From Psychrobacillus sp044762745 (GTDB lineage Bacteria; Bacillota; Bacilli; Bacillales_A; Planococcaceae), in contig NZ_JBIWEX010000009.1 in assembly GCF_044762745.1 (NCBI RefSeq), positions 62,001 to 126,000 on the forward strand: a stretch of DNA of 64,000 nucleotides, in the 5' to 3' direction. The notes beneath the pieces are model-generated. The model was not told where the DNA came from, did not search any database, and saw only the letters and a program-made list of their open reading frames with translations. The position numbers and the translations under genes were made by a program. Below, in pieces: positions 40,717 to 49,843 of this stretch; position 1 is the stretch's first letter; every line of letters starts with the position of its first letter.

Positions 40717-41382
40717 TTGGTAAACGAAAGTTTTTCACCTTTTCTTCTTAAAATTCTATAAAGTCACTCTCTTTTAATCAATCTTTATTCTAAAGTTACA
40801 AATGATCTTCAACGAACGGTTGCTTCGCTTTAATGAAATAACCAAAGCCTAAATTCTCACTTTTAATACCGGGAATTTAGGATTTTTATATTATGATTTC
40901 CTTAACGTTGTAAATCCTCATTTTCTTGACGCTACCCCAAGAGGATAGAATTGTATGATAGGTGAGTGTTACAAAATCGATGAGCATAAACGTCAAATTT
41001 ATTATTATGACCCTTTTAGAGTGAGAAATGATAGCGCTTATTACAATGCAAGGCGTCATTGATAGAGAATTCGAGAAAAACCTAGCATTGAGGTAAAGTG
41101 AATGGATATAGAGGACCAAATTACCAACTAAATTTCAATTTTTTTAAGGTAAAATATAAATATGAGAAACCGAAGATCTCCCTTCGTAATTCTCAACAAT
41201 TTCATAACGAGATTGGAGCCCCACTGTTGAAGAAGTGGGGCTTTTTTAATTTGAAAGAAACCTTGTTGAAAGGTTCACCACAGAAAGATACAAATAAATT
41301 TTTTATTTACGAGATAAATTCCCTTACCATTTATTAATCTCCGCATAACCTATTAATAGTAATAGGAAAGGAGGGGAAGAAA
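40717..41382. other. Intergenic stretch between the dehydrogenase and yjcZ-like gene
   Basis: No convincing gene. There is a good terminator (41217-41247). ORFs at 40886-41119 (minus) and 41098-41337 (plus) lack ribosome binding sites. A 36-codon plus-strand ORF near 40953 (MIGECYKIDEHKRQIYYYDP) could be a decayed piece of a gene that I do not recognise. Confidence 0.45.
41217..41247 (+). terminator. Rho-independent terminator
   Basis: AGCCCCAC, loop of ten, GTGGGGCT then TTTTT. Its transcript of origin is unclear. Confidence 0.85.
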
Positions 41383-41511
41383 ATGTCTGGATATGGCGGA
41401 GGCGAATATGGTGGATACGGCGGATACGGTAATAACGGGTCTAGCTTCGTGTTGATTGTAGTGTTGTTTATCCTACTTATTATTGTGGGAGCAAGTTTTA
41501 TGAGATACTAA
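41383..41511 (+). CDS. YjcZ-family sporulation peptide
   Basis: ATG after AAAGGAGGGG. The 42-residue peptide is MSGYGGGEYGGYGGYGNNGS followed by SFVLIVVLFILLIIVGASFM. A glycine/tyrosine-rich start plus one transmembrane helix is the hallmark of the YjcZ/SscA family, which occurs in spore formers. Confidence 0.88.
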   Translation: MSGYGGGEYGGYGGYGNNGSSFVLIVVLFILLIIVGASFMRY

Positions 41512-41792
41512 AAAATAAGATGTAGATTAAGAGAAAGTTTCAGCTTTGCCGACATCACTTTTTAGTCATTGGGTATATATTGTCCACTGTACCTAACGAC
41601 CTTAAAAAAATGGTGAGTAAGAAAGTTTAAAACATTAGATGTTTTCCCATTTTGTATCTCCTCTTCTAAAGAATCGACCTTCTCATAAGTGAGTTGGTCG
41701 CTTCTTTATTTGTCCAAAAATAAACATCATAATTACAGTTTTGAAAACATTAACTGGAATTTTAAACTAAATGTACTTTGTCAAAGATACCT

Positions 41793-41813
41793 CACCAAAA
41801 TGGTTATCCTAAA
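41793..41813 (+). repeat. 21-bp direct repeat at ypjP 3' end, right copy
   Basis: Exact copy of 37716-37736. It stands directly in front of the thyA terminator/promoter region, where the original ypjP end would be expected in the B. subtilis order. Confidence 0.7.
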
Positions 41814-41822
41814 AACGAAGGA

Positions 41823-41849
41823 ATGTCTCTCTTTTGGAGGGCATTTTTT
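41823..41849 (+). terminator. Terminator after the ypjP-end duplicate
   Basis: ATGTCTCTC, loop TTTT, GGAGGGCAT with a bulge, then TTTTT. It probably ended ypjP before the insertion. Confidence 0.65.
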
Positions 41850-41893
41850 GATATAATAGTGGGAAGTATAGAAATTGAAAATGAGGTTATCAA

Positions 41894-42838
41894 ATGGAAC
41901 AGTATTTAACGTTATGTAAACATATTATGGAACATGGTGTCGAGAAAGGGGATCGCACCGGAACGGGAACGAAAAGTGTCTTCGGATATCAAATGCGGTT
42001 TGATTTAGCGGAAGGTTTTCCTTTAATGACAACGAAAAAAACAGCTTTTCGATTAGTTGTGAGTGAATTATTATGGTTTATCAAAGGAGATACGAATGTC
42101 AAATCCTTAATTGAAGTAAATAACCACATTTGGGACGATTGGGCGTTTGAAAAATGGGTCAAAAGTGACGAGTACACTGGTCCAGATATGACGGATTTTG
42201 GGGTACGCGCAGCAAATGACCCTGCCTTTAAAGTAATTGTGGACGAGCAAATGGAAATCTTCTGTACGAAAATTATGGAAGATGAACATTTTGCGGCGGA
42301 ATTTGGAGATTTAGGACCAGTTTATGGTAGACAATGGAGATCCTGGCCAGCTAAAAACGGCGAAACAATCGATCAACTGCAAAAAGTAATCGAACAGATT
42401 AAGAAAAATCCGGATTCTAGAAGACATATTATCACTGCTTGGAATCCAGCAGAAGTAGATGATATGGCTTTACCACCATGCCATGCATTTATGCAATTTT
42501 ATGTGGCAAATGGGAAACTTTCTTGCCAGTTGTATCAACGAAGTGCAGATGTGTTTTTAGGTGTGCCTTTTAATATTGCTTCATATGCATTATTAACCCA
42601 TCTCATTGCAAAAGAATGTCAATTAGAAGTAGGTGAATTTGTACATACACTTGGAGATGCGCATTTATATGCTAATCATATGGAGCAAGTGGAAACACAG
42701 TTAGCTAGAACACCACGATCATTACCGGTTCTTTCTTTATCGAATGAGAAAGATTCGATTTTTGATTTTGAGATTGAGGATATAAAAATAGAAGGATACG
42801 ATCCACATCCGCGCATTAAAGCACCTATTGCAGTTTAA
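41894..42838 (+). CDS. thyA: Thymidylate synthase
   Basis: The 314-residue enzyme turns dUMP into dTMP with methylene-THF. Visible motifs: RTGTGTKSVFG at the start, active-site MALPPCHAFMQFYV with the catalytic cysteine, and YQRSADVFLGVPFNIASYAL. The length includes the extra block of about 50 residues (around 85-135) seen in Lactobacillus and Staphylococcus ThyA. It is followed by dfrA, which regenerates THF. Confidence 0.97.
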   Translation: MEQYLTLCKHIMEHGVEKGDRTGTGTKSVFGYQMRFDLAEGFPLMTTKKTAFRLVVSELLWFIKGDTNVKSLIEVNNHIWDDWAFEKWVKSDEYTGPDMTDFGVRAANDPAFKVIVDEQMEIFCTKIMEDEHFAAEFGDLGPVYGRQWRSWPAKNGETIDQLQKVIEQIKKNPDSRRHIITAWNPAEVDDMALPPCHAFMQFYVANGKLSCQLYQRSADVFLGVPFNIASYALLTHLIAKECQLEVGEFVHTLGDAHLYANHMEQVETQLARTPRSLPVLSLSNEKDSIFDFEIEDIKIEGYDPHPRIKAPIAV

Positions 42839-42860
42839 AAAGAAATGGGGAGATAAATAA

Positions 42861-43349
42861 ATGATTTCATTGATCGTAGCACATGATTCGAATCGAGTGA
42901 TGGGTTTAGATAATAAATTACCTTGGCATATTCCAGGAGATCTTGCTTATTTCAAAGAAAAAACGATGGGTAAAGCAATGGTAATGGGAAGAAAAACGTT
43001 CGAATCGATTGGTCGTATATTGCCAGGAAGAAAAAATATCATTATTACGAGAAATCCTTCTTACAAAGTAGAAGGGGCAGATGTGGTAACAAATCTGCCA
43101 GATGCCGTAGCCTTAGCAAAAGCATATCACGATGAAGTGATGATTATTGGTGGGGAACAAATATTTCGAGCAATCTTGCCAAAAGCAGATCGATTATATG
43201 TAACGTTTATAGAACGAACGTTTGAAGGAGATACATTTTTTCCGGAGTACGGTAAGGAATGGGTATTAGTAGACACATCGGAAAAGATGGAAACAGCGGA
43301 TGGAATCCATTACGTGTATTTGGTTTATGAAAGAAAAGAAAATTTATAA
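42861..43349 (+). CDS. dfrA: Dihydrofolate reductase
   Basis: The 162-residue enzyme has MISLIVAHDSNRVMGLDNKL-PWHIPGDL, MGRKTFESIG and VMIIGGEQIF, all DHFR motifs. It reduces the DHF produced by ThyA with NADPH. The gene lies 22 bases after thyA in one operon, with its own terminator. Confidence 0.97.
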   Translation: MISLIVAHDSNRVMGLDNKLPWHIPGDLAYFKEKTMGKAMVMGRKTFESIGRILPGRKNIIITRNPSYKVEGADVVTNLPDAVALAKAYHDEVMIIGGEQIFRAILPKADRLYVTFIERTFEGDTFFPEYGKEWVLVDTSEKMETADGIHYVYLVYERKENL

Positions 43350-43362
43350 GCATTCTCTAGGG

Positions 43363-43402
43363 TATTTGAACAATTTTCATGTAATTGTTCAAATATCTTT
43401 CT
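43363..43402 (+). terminator. Terminator of thyA-dfrA
   Basis: A 13-bp stem TATTTGAACAATT / AATTGTTCAAATA is followed by TCTTTCTTT. Confidence 0.85.
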
Positions 43403-43439
43403 TTAATTCATACAGTATAGTATATGGCTGTTAAATAAG

Positions 43440-43469
43440 TTTACAAGGTGCCGTACTTCTTCTTATAAT
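43440..43469 (+). promoter_or_regulatory. SigA-type promoter of degV
   Basis: TTTACA (43440-43445), an 18-base spacer, TATAAT (43464-43469). Confidence 0.65.
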
Positions 43470-43497
43470 AGTACGTATAGAGGAAGGAAGAGATAGA

Positions 43498-44337
43498 GTG
43501 CCTAAAGTCCATATCGTAACTGATTCTACAGCTGACATAACAAAAGAGCTGATAGAACAATATAATATTCACATTGTACCACTTTCCATTCATATAGATG
43601 GGGAATCATACATCGATGGTGTTACGATTCATCCAGAAGAGTTTGTAGATAAGATGGCTAAATCAAAAGAATTGCCTAAATCATCCCAGCCGGCTGTTGG
43701 TGTTTTTCAAGAGTTATATGATAAGCTAGGTGCAAATGGAGATCGAGTTATTTCGATTCATATGACAGGAACTATGAGTGGTACTGTTAAATCTGCTCAA
43801 GCTGCTGCTGAAATGTCTACATCTGATGTGACGGTGATTGATTCCCAATTTATTTCGTTTGCATTAGGTTTTCAAGTGGAGGAAGCAGCTAAAATGGCGG
43901 CAAAAGACCATCCAGTTGAAATGATTATACAAAAGGTAAAAGAAACTTGTGAAAAGACAAAATTATTGGTAGTAGTAGATACATTAGAAAATTTAGTAAA
44001 AGGTGGACGTATAGGGAAAGGAAAAGCTATGTTAGGATCTTTGCTTTCCATTAAACCAATTGCGAGTTTGACAGATGGAGAATATACACCTGTTGCGAAA
44101 GTACGAAGCCATAAACAAGTTGTCAATTATTTGTTTAATGAATTTTTGAAAGACACGAAAGGGAAAATCGTAAAGAAGGTAGGCATCTCCCATGCAAATG
44201 GATTTTCCATGGCTACCCCATTAAAGAACCTAATCGAGGAAACTGGATTTAAGCAAATTCAGATGTCTTTTACCTCACCTGTAATTAGTACGCATACAGG
44301 TCCTGGTGCTATTGGATTTATGTATATGACAGAATAG
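43498..44337 (+). CDS. DegV-family fatty-acid-binding protein
   Basis: GTG start after GGAAGAGATA. The 279-residue protein has VHIVTDSTADITKELIEQYN, a SQPAVGVFQELYD segment and TGTMSGTVKSAQAA, the DegV fold that binds one fatty acid, often as the FakB subunit of fatty acid kinase. It stands alone between a promoter and a terminator. Confidence 0.93.
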   Translation: MPKVHIVTDSTADITKELIEQYNIHIVPLSIHIDGESYIDGVTIHPEEFVDKMAKSKELPKSSQPAVGVFQELYDKLGANGDRVISIHMTGTMSGTVKSAQAAAEMSTSDVTVIDSQFISFALGFQVEEAAKMAAKDHPVEMIIQKVKETCEKTKLLVVVDTLENLVKGGRIGKGKAMLGSLLSIKPIASLTDGEYTPVAKVRSHKQVVNYLFNEFLKDTKGKIVKKVGISHANGFSMATPLKNLIEETGFKQIQMSFTSPVISTHTGPGAIGFMYMTE

Positions 44338-44343
44338 TGAACA

Positions 44344-44371
44344 GGCAGGGAAAAGAAGATTCCCTGCCTTT
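44344..44371 (+). terminator. Terminator of degV
   Basis: GGCAGGGAA, loop, TTCCCTGCC, then TTTA. Confidence 0.78.
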
Positions 44372-44394
44372 AATGATAAATAAAGGGGTTAATA

Positions 44395-45201
44395 ATGAAA
44401 TATATTGTTGGTTTTTTATGTATATTCTTACTTTCAGGTTGCACATCAAGTGAGCTAAAGGAGGTAAGCTTCTCAGAAAAAGAGTCCGTTTTGTTTGAAG
44501 AGTATGTTATTCCTTTTTCCTTTTTTCCGAGAACGATCCAACTTGTTGGACTTGGAGATTCACTTACACAAGGCGTTGGAGACGAATTAAAAGGCGAAGG
44601 ATATATTGGTCGACTACAAAAAGAAATTTCACAGTATAAAGGAATAGAAGAGGTTATTTTAACCAATACTGCGAAAAGAGGACGTCGAAGTGATCAACTA
44701 TTAAAAATGCTAAAAGCGGGAGAAATCGATCATCAGCTACGAAAAGCAAATATTATTACACTAACGATCGGCGGTAATGATATGATGAAAGTAGTGAAGA
44801 AAGATTTATTCAATTTACGTGTAGAAGCATTTGAAAAAGAATTAGTGAAATTTGAACAAAACTATGATGAAATATTAGAAGAAATTCGAGAGATTAATAG
44901 CAACGCTCCAATTATTCTTCTTGGTCTTTACAATCCTATCAGTGCAGTAACAGATGAAAAAAGCGAACTTGATGAGATTTTAGCAGATTGGAATAATAGC
45001 ATTGAAACGATGGCATATAGCGATACAAATGCTTGTTTTGTACCAATCGATCAACTTTTTGTGACGAATGCGAATTTAGTGTATCATACGGACTTTTTTC
45101 ATCCTAATAGTAAAGGATATGAATTGATTGAAGAGGCTTTAATCAATTCTTTAGAAGATTGTGGTTTAATTAATGAACGAAATAGGGAAATGTTGTTTTA
45201 A
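44395..45201 (+). CDS. ypmR: YpmR-like SGNH/GDSL lipoprotein
   Basis: The 268-residue protein has a lipoprotein signal (MKYIVGFLCIFLLSGC with C16 as lipidation site) and SGNH blocks: VGLGDSLTQGVGDE (catalytic Ser), TIGGNDMM and DFFHPNSKGYELI (Asp/His). It is an esterase or lipase on the outer face of the membrane. It is followed by ypmS as in B. subtilis. Confidence 0.92.
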   Translation: MKYIVGFLCIFLLSGCTSSELKEVSFSEKESVLFEEYVIPFSFFPRTIQLVGLGDSLTQGVGDELKGEGYIGRLQKEISQYKGIEEVILTNTAKRGRRSDQLLKMLKAGEIDHQLRKANIITLTIGGNDMMKVVKKDLFNLRVEAFEKELVKFEQNYDEILEEIREINSNAPIILLGLYNPISAVTDEKSELDEILADWNNSIETMAYSDTNACFVPIDQLFVTNANLVYHTDFFHPNSKGYELIEEALINSLEDCGLINERNREMLF

Positions 45202-45213
45202 GGAGTTGTTTAC

Positions 45214-45786
45214 ATGAATAAGTGGAAGATTGCATTTTTTTTGTTGCTAATTGTTATTTTAGGCAGTATAGGAACAGCTATATATTGGGTAACAACTCCA
45301 TCTGAAACTATGCCATTGGAAGCACCAAAAGTAATCCCTGGTGGAAATATTCTAACAGTTCATGCGACAAAAGAAAATTTTCAAGGAATCGCTAATTCAT
45401 ATCTTAAAAAAGCGATGAAAGGCAAGCCGCTTCCCTTACAACTAACAGTGGATGATCAAATAGTGTTATCTTCGGAACTAACAATCTTCTCCCTTAACTT
45501 TCCAGTTAAAATGTATTTTGAGCCGTATGTGGAAGAGGGCGGGAATATTCGACTAGAGCAAACTTCCTTAGAGGTAGGGCAAGCGAAACTCCAACCAGAG
45601 GTCGTTTTGAAATTATTGCGAGATTCCATTGACTTACCTGAGTGGATCGTTGTAATGCCTGCAGAAAAGGAAGTACATATTCAATTAGCAAGTATTCCGA
45701 TGTCTTCTGGGATTCATGTGCGAGCAAAAGAGTTGAATTTAGAGGAAGATATAATAACATTAGAAATAGTTATACCATCGAAATGA
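45214..45786 (+). CDS. ypmS: YpmS-like (DUF2140) membrane-anchored protein
   Basis: The 190-residue protein has an N-terminal transmembrane helix (IAFFLLLIVILGSIGTAIYW) and the DUF2140 outside domain (FEPYVEEGGNIRLEQTSLEV, then LPEWIVVMPAEKEVHIQL). Function unknown. It is the usual partner of ypmR. Confidence 0.88.
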   Translation: MNKWKIAFFLLLIVILGSIGTAIYWVTTPSETMPLEAPKVIPGGNILTVHATKENFQGIANSYLKKAMKGKPLPLQLTVDDQIVLSSELTIFSLNFPVKMYFEPYVEEGGNIRLEQTSLEVGQAKLQPEVVLKLLRDSIDLPEWIVVMPAEKEVHIQLASIPMSSGIHVRAKELNLEEDIITLEIVIPSK

Positions 45787-45796
45787 GGTGCAAAAA

Positions 45797-46321
45797 ATGG
45801 AAAAAGCTACATTTGCAGGAGGTTGTTTTTGGTGTATGGTTAAGCCCTTTGATTCATATGAGGGGATAGAAAAAGTGGAATCCGGTTATACAGGTGGTCA
45901 TATGGAAAATCCAACGTATGAACAAGTTTGCTCGAATGCAACGGGACATTATGAAGCAGTTCAAATTACATTCGATCCAGCAAAGTTTTCCTACGATCAG
46001 TTATTAGAAATCTTTTGGATGAATATTGATCCTACAGACGATAACGGTCAGTTTTTTGATAGAGGTTCTTCTTATCAAACAGCGATATTCTATCACTCTG
46101 AGGAACAAAGAGAAAAAGCTGAAAACACAAAGGCCGCATTGGATGCATCAGGAAAATTTACTGTTCCTATTGCAACAAAGATTTTACCAGCTACGAATTT
46201 TTATGCTGCAGAAGACTATCATCAAGACTATTATAAGAAAAATCCAGCACACTATAATCGATACTTTGTCGGTTCTGGAAGGGCAGCATTTGTAGAGAAA
46301 ATGCGGGAGGTATTCAAATGA
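45797..46321 (+). CDS. msrA: Peptide methionine sulfoxide reductase A
   Basis: The ATG at 45797 is chosen after GAGGTG; the frame extends upstream to 45788. The 174-residue enzyme has the GGCFWC active site near residues 7-12 and GYTGGHMENPTYEQVCSNAT. It repairs S-methionine sulfoxide. The stop overlaps the msrB start by four bases. Confidence 0.96.
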   Translation: MEKATFAGGCFWCMVKPFDSYEGIEKVESGYTGGHMENPTYEQVCSNATGHYEAVQITFDPAKFSYDQLLEIFWMNIDPTDDNGQFFDRGSSYQTAIFYHSEEQREKAENTKAALDASGKFTVPIATKILPATNFYAAEDYHQDYYKKNPAHYNRYFVGSGRAAFVEKMREVFK

Positions 46322-46728
46322 AAGAAAAACTAACGGACATCCAATATTACGTAACACAACAAAATGGAACAGAGCCTCCATTTCAAAATGAGTATGACAA
46401 ACATTTTGATGAAGGAATTTATGTAGATATCGTTTCGGGGAAACCATTATTCCATTCAAAAGACAAATATGATGCAGGTTGTGGTTGGCCAAGCTTCACT
46501 AGACCAATTGAAGACCAAGAAGTAATCGAAAAATTCGACGACAGTCATGGAATGCGACGCGTCGAAGTAAGAAGTAAAACGGCGAATTCCCATTTGGGAC
46601 ATGTCTTCCCAGACGGACCGAAAGAAGAAACAGGATTACGCTATTGTATAAATTCCGCATCCATGCGGTTTGTACCAAAAGATAAGCTAGTAGAAGAAGG
46701 TTACGAAGAATACTTGAAATTATTTTAA
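46318..46728 (+). CDS. msrB: Peptide methionine sulfoxide reductase B
   Basis: The 136-residue enzyme has CGWPSFTRPI, HLGHVFPDGP and the catalytic RYCINSASMRFVP. The two CxxC zinc pairs of many MsrB proteins are absent, which is common in Firmicutes. It repairs R-methionine sulfoxide and is coupled to msrA. Confidence 0.96.
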   Translation: MKEKLTDIQYYVTQQNGTEPPFQNEYDKHFDEGIYVDIVSGKPLFHSKDKYDAGCGWPSFTRPIEDQEVIEKFDDSHGMRRVEVRSKTANSHLGHVFPDGPKEETGLRYCINSASMRFVPKDKLVEEGYEEYLKLF

Positions 46729-46738
46729 GAAATTTGAA

Positions 46739-46771
46739 AAGCACGGAAGAGAAAATTTTTCTTCCGTGCTT
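46739..46771. terminator. Convergent terminator msrB / chemoreceptor
   Basis: AAGCACGGAAGA pairs with TCTTCCGTGCTT around GAAAATTTT. T-runs are inside the loop flank, and it serves both directions. Confidence 0.75.
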
Positions 46772-46779
46772 ATATCCAA

Positions 46780-48639
46780 TTATAGCTTAAACTCATTTAC
46801 TACTTTTCGAAGCTCATCTGCCTGATGGGAAAGTTCAATTGCGGATGCATTGATCTCTTCCATTGCAGCGGAACCTTGCTCTGCCGCTGCAGCCGAAGTT
46901 TCGGTATTAGATGCTGTATTTTCGGCAATCTGCGTAACTTCCACAAAAGATGCTGCTACTTCTTGACTAAAGTTAAGTGTATCTCCAATTTGATTAACCA
47001 TTTTATCAATTATTGCAATCGTATCATTCGTTTGTTGCATGATTTGTTCTAGTGAAGTGTTTGTTTCATTTGCCACTTCAACGCCTTTAATAACATTTTC
47101 TACACCTTGATGATTTTGTTGTACGATTGATACTACTTCGCTTTGGATGGATGTGACGATTCCAGTTACTTCTTTTGCAGCATCTCGTGATTGTTCTGCC
47201 AGTTTTCGGACTTCATCTGCAACGACTGCAAACCCTCTACCATGTTCTCCAGCTCGAGCTGCCTCAATCGCGGCATTTAAGGCAAGTAAGTTGGTTTGTT
47301 CTGCTATAGTAGTAATTGTTTTAATAATGGATGTAATTTCATACGATTTAGTTCCGAGAGCCTCTACGGTTTGAGAAGTATTAGCCATTGTTTCTTCAAT
47401 GTTCATCATTACTTGAGAAGAGTGTTGAACAGATTCGCTACCTTTGCGAGCAGCTTCAATCATTTGATCCGTCGCTTCTTTTACAGATTGAGCATCATTG
47501 TTCAAGTATCTAGTTGCTTCTTCTAAAGAATTCATTTTTTGGATGGCAACGGTCATACTACGCATTGTATGTTCACTGCCTGTAGCTATTTCGTTCGTAG
47601 AGTCCGCAATAGATTGAATCGTTACAGCAGTTTCATCAGACGAAGCCATTAATTCTTGTCCACTTGCCGAGACATTTTCAGTTAGCATGCTTACTCGTTT
47701 GACTAAGTTAGCAATGGATCCTATTAAAATATTGGTGCTTTCTGCAATTTCAGAAAATTCATCTTTCGTACGAATCTTTACGCGTCTCGTTAAATCTCCA
47801 CCTGCTTGTGCAATTTCTAATATAGAACGATTGATAGAGTAGGTGCTTCGCTTAATTGAATAGAAAAGATAAATTCCGAATGATAATGTTAATAAAACCG
47901 AAAAAATGGTTAGAGCAACAAATAAAAAAAGCGAGTTATTATTTTCTTTTTTCAATAAAGCAATTTGTTTTGCATTATTTTTAGCTAATAATTCATTCAT
48001 TGCCGCAATATGAACATCTACATAGCTCATTGCCGTTTTTCCGTTACCAGCGTTTATAATTTTTTGAGCGGCTTCAATACCTTTTGTATCTCTGAGTTCG
48101 ATCACTCTTTCCGAATATTGTAGATAGGTCATAAAAAATTGGTCGATCGATTGTATTTTTTGAAGTTCCTCTGGGCGATCTTTATATGTTTTATGTAATT
48201 CTTTTAAGTGTGTAACAATCGCGTCTTTATTTTGTTTGTATGTTGTCTTATAATTTGTCTTACCTGTAATTACATAACTTTGCTCTGCATTGGCAAGTTG
48301 TGCAATTTCTGTCGAGATTTGATTGACCATTATTTGCTCTTTCATATCTACATTTGTAAACGTTTCAAAAGCTTGTTGTGATGAAGACATTTTAGTAGAA
48401 GTTAAGATAAGCATGGACACTAAAATAATGATTAACACGGAAAATATTAATAAGACCCGTCCTCGAATGGAATGGAACATATTTGAATTAATCGTTCTAG
48501 TAAGTCTTTTATCCTTCCTACCCCTTTTGCTGGAGAGGGAGAAAGTATTGTTTTTATTAGTGGTGTTATCGTTCTTTTTCCTTCTTTTTTGAGTAAGCCA
48601 TTGTAATGATTTTTTCTTTTGTTTAACATCTTTTATCAA
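46780..48639 (-). CDS. Methyl-accepting chemotaxis protein
   Basis: I chose the TTG at 48639 because AAGAAGGGG lies eight bases upstream; a TTG at 48648 abuts that site. The 619-residue receptor has a cytoplasmic basic start of about 60 residues, transmembrane helices near 60-80 and 240-260, an outside four-helix sensor (CHASE3-like), a HAMP domain (LEIAQAGGDLTRRVKIRTKD) and a signalling hairpin with EQTNLLALNAAIEAARAGEH. The long N-terminal cytoplasmic stretch is unusual. The ligand is unknown. Confidence 0.92.
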   Translation of the reverse strand: MIKDVKQKKKSLQWLTQKRRKKNDNTTNKNNTFSLSSKRGRKDKRLTRTINSNMFHSIRGRVLLIFSVLIIILVSMLILTSTKMSSSQQAFETFTNVDMKEQIMVNQISTEIAQLANAEQSYVITGKTNYKTTYKQNKDAIVTHLKELHKTYKDRPEELQKIQSIDQFFMTYLQYSERVIELRDTKGIEAAQKIINAGNGKTAMSYVDVHIAAMNELLAKNNAKQIALLKKENNNSLFLFVALTIFSVLLTLSFGIYLFYSIKRSTYSINRSILEIAQAGGDLTRRVKIRTKDEFSEIAESTNILIGSIANLVKRVSMLTENVSASGQELMASSDETAVTIQSIADSTNEIATGSEHTMRSMTVAIQKMNSLEEATRYLNNDAQSVKEATDQMIEAARKGSESVQHSSQVMMNIEETMANTSQTVEALGTKSYEITSIIKTITTIAEQTNLLALNAAIEAARAGEHGRGFAVVADEVRKLAEQSRDAAKEVTGIVTSIQSEVVSIVQQNHQGVENVIKGVEVANETNTSLEQIMQQTNDTIAIIDKMVNQIGDTLNFSQEVAASFVEVTQIAENTASNTETSAAAAEQGSAAMEEINASAIELSHQADELRKVVNEFKL

Positions 48640-48760
48640 AGCAACCAACCCCTTCTTGATGTGTTACATAGTAATATCAATAAGTTTACTTGTTTTATGT
48701 TGTATTATCTACATTTTTATGAATTTTCTATGTCTTTGTGACTAAAGGAGGAGAAAATAG

Positions 48761-48982
48761 ATGAAACAGTCTTTTTATTTATTTGCATTAAAGTTTCGTG
48801 GGGGTCAAAAGGAGGATAAAAAATCTCAGTTTGCGGAAAGCATGTTCCTACAACATGATTTCCCAAAAGCAGAAACCTCTTTTCATGCACTTTCACAGTA
48901 TATTGAAGAACTAGCGCACCCTATGCTTACGGCAAGCGTCTTTGATGAACTTTGGGAGTATTATACAGAAGGAAGCAGGTAG
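48761..48982 (+). CDS. YozE-family (UPF0346) protein
   Basis: The 73-residue protein (MKQSFYLFALKFRGGQKEDK ... HALSQYIEEL ... FDELWEYY) fits YozE, a small SAM-like helical protein of unknown role. ATG after AAAGGAGGAG. Confidence 0.9.
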   Translation: MKQSFYLFALKFRGGQKEDKKSQFAESMFLQHDFPKAETSFHALSQYIEELAHPMLTASVFDELWEYYTEGSR

Positions 48983-49054
48983 CTTGTTCGTTGCAATTAC
49001 GCCTAAAAAACGGTATTATTAAGCAGATGCATATATAGAAATGAGGTTATATAA

Positions 49055-49759
49055 TTGAGTATTCATATTAGTGCAAAAAAAGGTGAAATTGCGGATACAA
49101 TTTTACTACCAGGTGATCCGCTTCGCGCGAAGTATATCGCGGAAACATTTTTGGAAGATGTAGTTCAGTATAACGAGGTTCGTAATATGTTCGGATATAC
49201 TGGTACATATAAAGGAAAACGAATTTCTGTTCAAGGAACTGGAATGGGAGTCCCTTCAATTTCTATTTATGTTCATGAGTTAATGAATGACTATGATGTA
49301 CAAAAACTAATCCGTGTTGGTACATGTGGAGCAATCCAAAAAGACGTAAAAGTACGTGATGTAATTATTGCACAAAGTGCTTCTACTGATTCTACTTTAA
49401 ACAAAGTATTACTGGATGATATTAGTTATGCTCCAACTGCCGATTTCGATTTGTTATATAAAGCATACAACGCTGGAAAAGATGCGGGATTGAACTTAAG
49501 AGTAGGTAATGTGTTCACGGCAGATTTATTCTACAATGAAAATGCGCAAAATGAAAAATGGGCGGATTATGGAGTGCTTGCAGTAGAAATGGAAACTGCA
49601 GCTCTATATACATTAGCAGCTAAATTTGGACGCCAAGCACTTTCTGTATTAACAGTTAGTGATCATATTATTACTGGTGAAGCAACTTCTTCTGAAGAGC
49701 GTCAAACAACTTTCAACGATATGATCGTTGTTGCATTAGAAGCAGCAATCCAGGACTAA
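49055..49759 (+). CDS. deoD: Purine nucleoside phosphorylase DeoD
   Basis: TTG start after GAGGTTATATAA. The 234-residue enzyme has LPGDPLRAKYIAETFL, RVGTCGAIQ, and EMETAALYTLAAKFG and SDH with the catalytic Asp. It splits purine nucleosides with phosphate for salvage. Terminator follows at 49778. Confidence 0.96.
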   Translation: MSIHISAKKGEIADTILLPGDPLRAKYIAETFLEDVVQYNEVRNMFGYTGTYKGKRISVQGTGMGVPSISIYVHELMNDYDVQKLIRVGTCGAIQKDVKVRDVIIAQSASTDSTLNKVLLDDISYAPTADFDLLYKAYNAGKDAGLNLRVGNVFTADLFYNENAQNEKWADYGVLAVEMETAALYTLAAKFGRQALSVLTVSDHIITGEATSSEERQTTFNDMIVVALEAAIQD

Positions 49760-49777
49760 GAGAGCAATAGTGAGAAT

Positions 49778-49806
49778 AGACTGTCATAAATGGCAGTCTT
49801 TTTTTA
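49778..49806 (+). terminator. Terminator of deoD
   Basis: AGACTGTCA, loop TAAA, TGGCAGTCT then TTTTTTT with one G-U pair. Confidence 0.82.
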
Positions 49807-49843
49807 AAATGATAATCAGTTTTTTGGGAAAAGGGTGAAAAAA

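Larger units (their letters stand above)
37737..41792. mobile_element. Decayed integrated element between ypjP and thyA
   Basis: The segment is bounded by the two 21-bp repeats. It contains a group II intron remnant, a zinc-ribbon protein, an XhlA-like lysis protein and a broken dehydrogenase, with much noncoding DNA. B. subtilis has only one small gene (ypjQ) in this place. No integrase is left. Whether it was a phage, an ICE or several insertions cannot be told. Confidence 0.6.
41512..41893. other. Intergenic stretch upstream of thyA
   Basis: The gap holds a hairpin (41675-41702: CGACC..GGTCG), the second ypjP 3' end (about 41771-41813), a hairpin with T-run (41823-41849) and the thyA -10 box TATAAT (41852-41857). 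The frame TACTTTGTCAAAGATACC... to TAA encodes YFVKDTSPKWLS, a ypjP-like end without its body. Confidence 0.5.

Noticed and set aside
40886..41119. 77-codon minus-strand ORF
   Set aside because: No ribosome binding site, odd amino acid composition, and no relation to neighbours.
41098..41337. 79-codon plus-strand ORF
   Set aside because: It runs straight through a strong terminator (41217-41247) and has no start signal.
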